From contig NZ_MPHK01000009.1 of the NCBI RefSeq assembly GCF_001957135.1, positions 147,776 to 193,960 on the forward strand: 46,185 bases of DNA. Reading direction: 5' to 3'. This document shows positions 43,905 through 46,185 of this stretch, piece after piece. The notes beneath the pieces are model-generated. The model made no database searches. It worked only from the letters and a program-made list of their open reading frames with translations, and was not told the DNA's origin. Positions within the stretch are counted from its first letter, which is position 1, and every line of letters starts with the position of its first letter. The stretch comes from Shewanella sp. UCD-KL21. Its GTDB lineage: Bacteria > Pseudomonadota > Gammaproteobacteria > Enterobacterales > Shewanellaceae. Made by a program: the position numbers and the translations under genes.

Positions 43905-43930
43905 ATGCCCTAAAAACCATTTTAGGGCAT
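43905..43930. terminator. Perfect hairpin after the tesB operon
   Basis: ATGCCCTAAAA / TTTTAGGGCAT, 11-bp stem with a 4-nt loop, 38 nt after the stop. No T tract; probably a stabilising 3' stem or weak terminator. Confidence 0.5.
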
Positions 43931-44018
43931 AAGTCACATCTTAATATTTCCGTCATTGCTTAAGTTTGTTATCGCGCAATAATCAATTTCACCATCATTT
44001 TTAATTAAGGCTTGTGTT

Positions 44019-45260
44019 GTGCCTGAATTGTCTGCATCTACAGGGATTAACACCTGTCGGTCAAAATCTGAAATCCGCTTAATTTGGGCTTTGTGCTTAG
44101 CATCTGTCGTGGTTTATATAAACTTATATGCCATGCAAGGAATGCTACCTTCTATTGCTGAACACTTTGAGGTTTCAGGTGCTAGAGCTACATTGATTCT
44201 ATCTTTTACCAGTTTTTCACTGGCCTTTTCATTACTGATGTATGCGGTTATTTCCGATAGAGTCGGGCGGTTAATGCCGATCATGGTGAGTATGTGGTTA
44301 CTAGCAGCTTCTAATATCTTACTGATTTTTGTCCAAGATTTTGATTCGCTGTTGATGGTGAGGTTACTGCAAGGGATATTATTAGCTGCCGTACCAGCTA
44401 TTGCTATGGCTTATTTTAAAGAGCAACTGCCAGCCAGTTTTATGCTAAAAGCTGCAGGCATTTACATTATGTCTAATAGTCTTGGTGGTATTGGCGGACG
44501 CCTAATGGGTGGATTATTGTCACAATACTTTGATTGGCAGTCAGCAATGATGGTGAATTTTTTGGTGACCTTAACGGGGATCGCATTGGTGACTTACCTA
44601 TTACCTCGCTGTGAGCCAAAAAATGCCCCACAATTAGATAAGCAAAGTACCTTTTTGAAGATAAAACAAGATATTGGTGGCTTTGTTTATCACTTAACGG
44701 ATCATCAAATGCGCTTAGTGTATGTCATTGGTGGCATAGCGTTTATGATGATGGTAAACCAGTTTAGTTTTATTCAATTACATCTTATGGCTGAGCCGTA
44801 TGGGTTTAGTCGTTTCGGTGCGACATTAATTTTCTTATGCTATCTCAGTGGCACTTTCACTTCCTATTTATCTGCAAAGTGGGTGGTTAAATTTGGGGTG
44901 CAATTTTTATATCGCGCCGCATTAGTGGTGATGTTCTTGGGTACTTTACTGACCTTGGTTGATAATTTATTTGCTATCGTTATAGGCTTTTTATTAACAG
45001 CAAGTGGATTCTTTTTAACCCATAGCTGTTGTAACTCATTTGTGGCCATCAGAGCGTCCTCTCACAGGGCTAAAGCAACATCACTATACCTTTGCAGTTA
45101 TTATCTCGGCGCAGCTCTTGGAGGACCTTACTTGATGATGTTTTGGGTTCAAGCTGAATGGCAAGGTGTTGTTGTGGGGTCAGTTGGCTTACTAGTATTA
45201 CTGTCGCTGGCCATATTCAGGTTGTCGCATTATCAAAGCCTAAGTAAAGCAGCAGTATAA
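44019..45260 (+). CDS. MFS transporter, YnfM-type (GTG start)
   Basis: 413-residue major facilitator protein with about 12 membrane segments. The opening VVVYINLYAMQGMLPSIAEHFEVSGARATLILSFTSFSLAFSLLMYAVISDRVGR gives TM1, TM2 and the loop 2-3 motif SDRVGR; RLLQGILLAAVPAIAMAYFKEQ is motif B/C-like, as in YnfM/arabinose efflux relatives. Starts with GTG at 44019, with TAAGG 9 nt upstream. Substrate unknown. It has its own terminator at 45302. Confidence 0.88.
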   Translation: MPELSASTGINTCRSKSEIRLIWALCLASVVVYINLYAMQGMLPSIAEHFEVSGARATLILSFTSFSLAFSLLMYAVISDRVGRLMPIMVSMWLLAASNILLIFVQDFDSLLMVRLLQGILLAAVPAIAMAYFKEQLPASFMLKAAGIYIMSNSLGGIGGRLMGGLLSQYFDWQSAMMVNFLVTLTGIALVTYLLPRCEPKNAPQLDKQSTFLKIKQDIGGFVYHLTDHQMRLVYVIGGIAFMMMVNQFSFIQLHLMAEPYGFSRFGATLIFLCYLSGTFTSYLSAKWVVKFGVQFLYRAALVVMFLGTLLTLVDNLFAIVIGFLLTASGFFLTHSCCNSFVAIRASSHRAKATSLYLCSYYLGAALGGPYLMMFWVQAEWQGVVVGSVGLLVLLSLAIFRLSHYQSLSKAAV

Positions 45261-45301
45261 TGTCAGTTCTCTTGGGAAAATAATTTCGTCATTGTTTATA
45301 A

Positions 45302-45327
45302 AAGAAGCCTTAATGGCTTCTTTTTTT
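45302..45327 (+). terminator. MFS gene terminator
   Basis: AGAAGCC, TTAAT, GGCTTCT with a T tract of seven. Confidence 0.9.
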
Positions 45328-45824
45328 GTGTCAAAATTAAGGTTAAATAAGAATTGATAAGCACAGAGTTGAATAGCAATTTAGTTTATGAATTTAATAA
45401 AGCCACTAATTGATCAATTGAATAGCAGGTTGTGAGTGAGCCATGCTTAGTATGGGCGCGCATTTATGTGATTGGCTTAATCATAAAGAAAGGAGAAAGC
45501 CATTTAGTTGTGGAATATTTAAATTTATTGATTGGATTCTGACGTTGAAGTTGACGTTGAGGTATTGGCTTGATTCGTTCTAGTTAGAAAGGTTACTAAG
45601 GCGGATTTGAAGTTATCAATTGGAGGTTTTTATAGTGTTTTGGCTTGGTTGCTGTAATTGATGTGATCGAGTATATCCGTAATAGGATATATGATGGATA
45701 AGATCTTTTTGAATGAGTTTACAGATATCGATGAGATATTAGCGATGAGTTCTTTTGGGATATTTACTTATACTAGTCATTGGAGCTTTTTAAAAACGCT
45801 ACCAACGCGCCCAATTTTAGGCAC
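45328..45824. other. Non-coding stretch before the tRNA-Glu locus
   Basis: About 500 bp with no convincing gene. A 73-codon frame from 45691 is judged spurious (it runs through a terminator and the antisense of the tRNA). No repeat or RNA recognised. Confidence 0.4.
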
Positions 45825-45848
45825 AAAAAAACCACATTTAAGTGGTTT
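45825..45848 (-). terminator. tRNA-Glu terminator
   Basis: On the minus strand AAACCAC, loop, GTGGTTTTTTT, 24 nt after the tRNA 3' end. Confidence 0.88.
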
Positions 45849-45871
45849 ATGTTCTTTTCGAAAAAAGAAGG

Positions 45872-45947
45872 TGGTATCCCCTAGGGGACTCGAACCCCTG
45901 TTACCGCCGTGAAAGGGCGGTGTCCTAGGCCTCTAGACGAAGGGGAC
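45872..45947 (-). tRNA. tRNA-Glu (anticodon UUC)
   Basis: 76 nt with encoded CCA. Stem CCGCC-CTTTCAC-GGCGG gives anticodon TTC; D arm from GTCTAGAGGCCTAGGAC, T arm AGGGG-TTCGAGT-CCCCT. The acceptor stem is GTCCCCT with AGGGGAT, so the first pair is G1-U72 instead of G1-C72, and the discriminator is A73 instead of the G found in E. coli tRNA-Glu. The rest is near identical to gammaproteobacterial tRNA-Glu. Whether this copy is efficiently charged is uncertain. Confidence 0.93.
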
Positions 45948-46016
45948 CCGGACATATTGTTTTACTTCTAATATAACGAAGACCTATAAGTAACACTTTA
46001 GAAGGCTGTTAAAGTG

Positions 46017-46083
46017 AAACCGCCGTGCTCTTAATAAAAACAGCGCGGTGTCCTAGGCTCTCTCTTCTTTAATCGAAGGGGAC
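46017..46083 (-). pseudogene. Decayed tRNA-Glu copy
   Basis: On the minus strand: GTCCCCTTCG, then 15 nt unlike the D arm, GCCTAGGACACCGC, about 17 foreign nt in the anticodon loop, CACGGCGGT, and no T arm or acceptor 3' strand. The 5' flank GTCCGG is shared with the intact tRNA 130 bp downstream, so the two were a tandem pair. Confidence 0.75.
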
Positions 46084-46185
46084 CCGGACTGCATTAGACT
46101 CTGCAAAGAGTGAATACTCATTAAGTTCTGTAGGCTAAAACTTAACGCTTGTTTTAAATTATCGAAATAAATCAATAATTTTAAA

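Noticed and set aside
45691..45912. 73-codon open frame at the right end
   Set aside because: Runs through the tRNA terminator and the antisense strand of the tRNA-Glu; poor coding character.

Overview
The window reads as chromosomal DNA of a marine gammaproteobacterium, most likely Shewanella. Pointers are the complete leucine/isovalerate (liu) cluster with its MerR regulator, a lysine-riboswitch-controlled NhaC-type transporter, etfBA, a long-form 6-phosphogluconate dehydrogenase, candidate PsrA-, LiuR- and HexR-type operators, and the E. coli-like neighbourhoods proS-trmO-rcsF and tesB-ybaY. No transposase, integrase or CRISPR array is visible. Nearly all genes look intact.

Layout. 1-1000: three tandem copies of a small-RNA locus on the minus strand. 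Each has a sigma-E-like promoter (GAACYW, 16 bp, TCTKA), a C-rich TCATCATC element that is the antisense of a Shine-Dalgarno plus AUG, and its own intrinsic terminator. 1069-8512: glutathione peroxidase, a YfaZ-like outer membrane protein, a patatin-like lipase with a TTG start, proS, a hexapeptide acyltransferase, trmO, rcsF and an H-NS gene. 8846-12868: etfBA behind paired PsrA-like and LiuR-like sites, then a lysine riboswitch and lysW. 13186-20014: an M3 peptidase lipoprotein followed by a decayed copy of its own 3' end, thymidine kinase, a long acyl-CoA dehydrogenase with a perfect PsrA-like palindrome, and a HemN/HemW-type radical SAM protein. 20431-23115: a DUF1097 membrane protein, small envelope proteins and a cupin.

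23191-25932 is the most accessory-looking part: three copies of a structured intergenic repeat whose hairpins carry ATGGAT hexaloops. Two of them, in inverted orientation, flank a stand-alone RelA/SpoT-domain gene that is poor in GC; an FKBP isomerase sits between the first two copies.

26078-34977 is the liu operon on the minus strand: liuR, liuA, liuB, liuC, liuD, liuE and a two-subunit 3-oxoacid CoA-transferase. It takes isovaleryl-CoA to acetoacetate and acetyl-CoA. The electrons from LiuA and from the acyl-CoA dehydrogenase at 16481 should pass to EtfBA, which fits the shared operator types. prpE (propionyl-CoA synthetase) diverges from liuR. 37639-45260: a small membrane protein, an unusual LysR regulator with a cysteine cluster, gnd with a HexR-like operator, menA, tesB, a YbaY-like lipoprotein and an MFS transporter. 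The right end holds a tRNA-Glu(UUC) with a non-standard acceptor end and a decayed tRNA-Glu copy upstream of it.

All family assignments come from reading the sequence; no database search or structure prediction was run.
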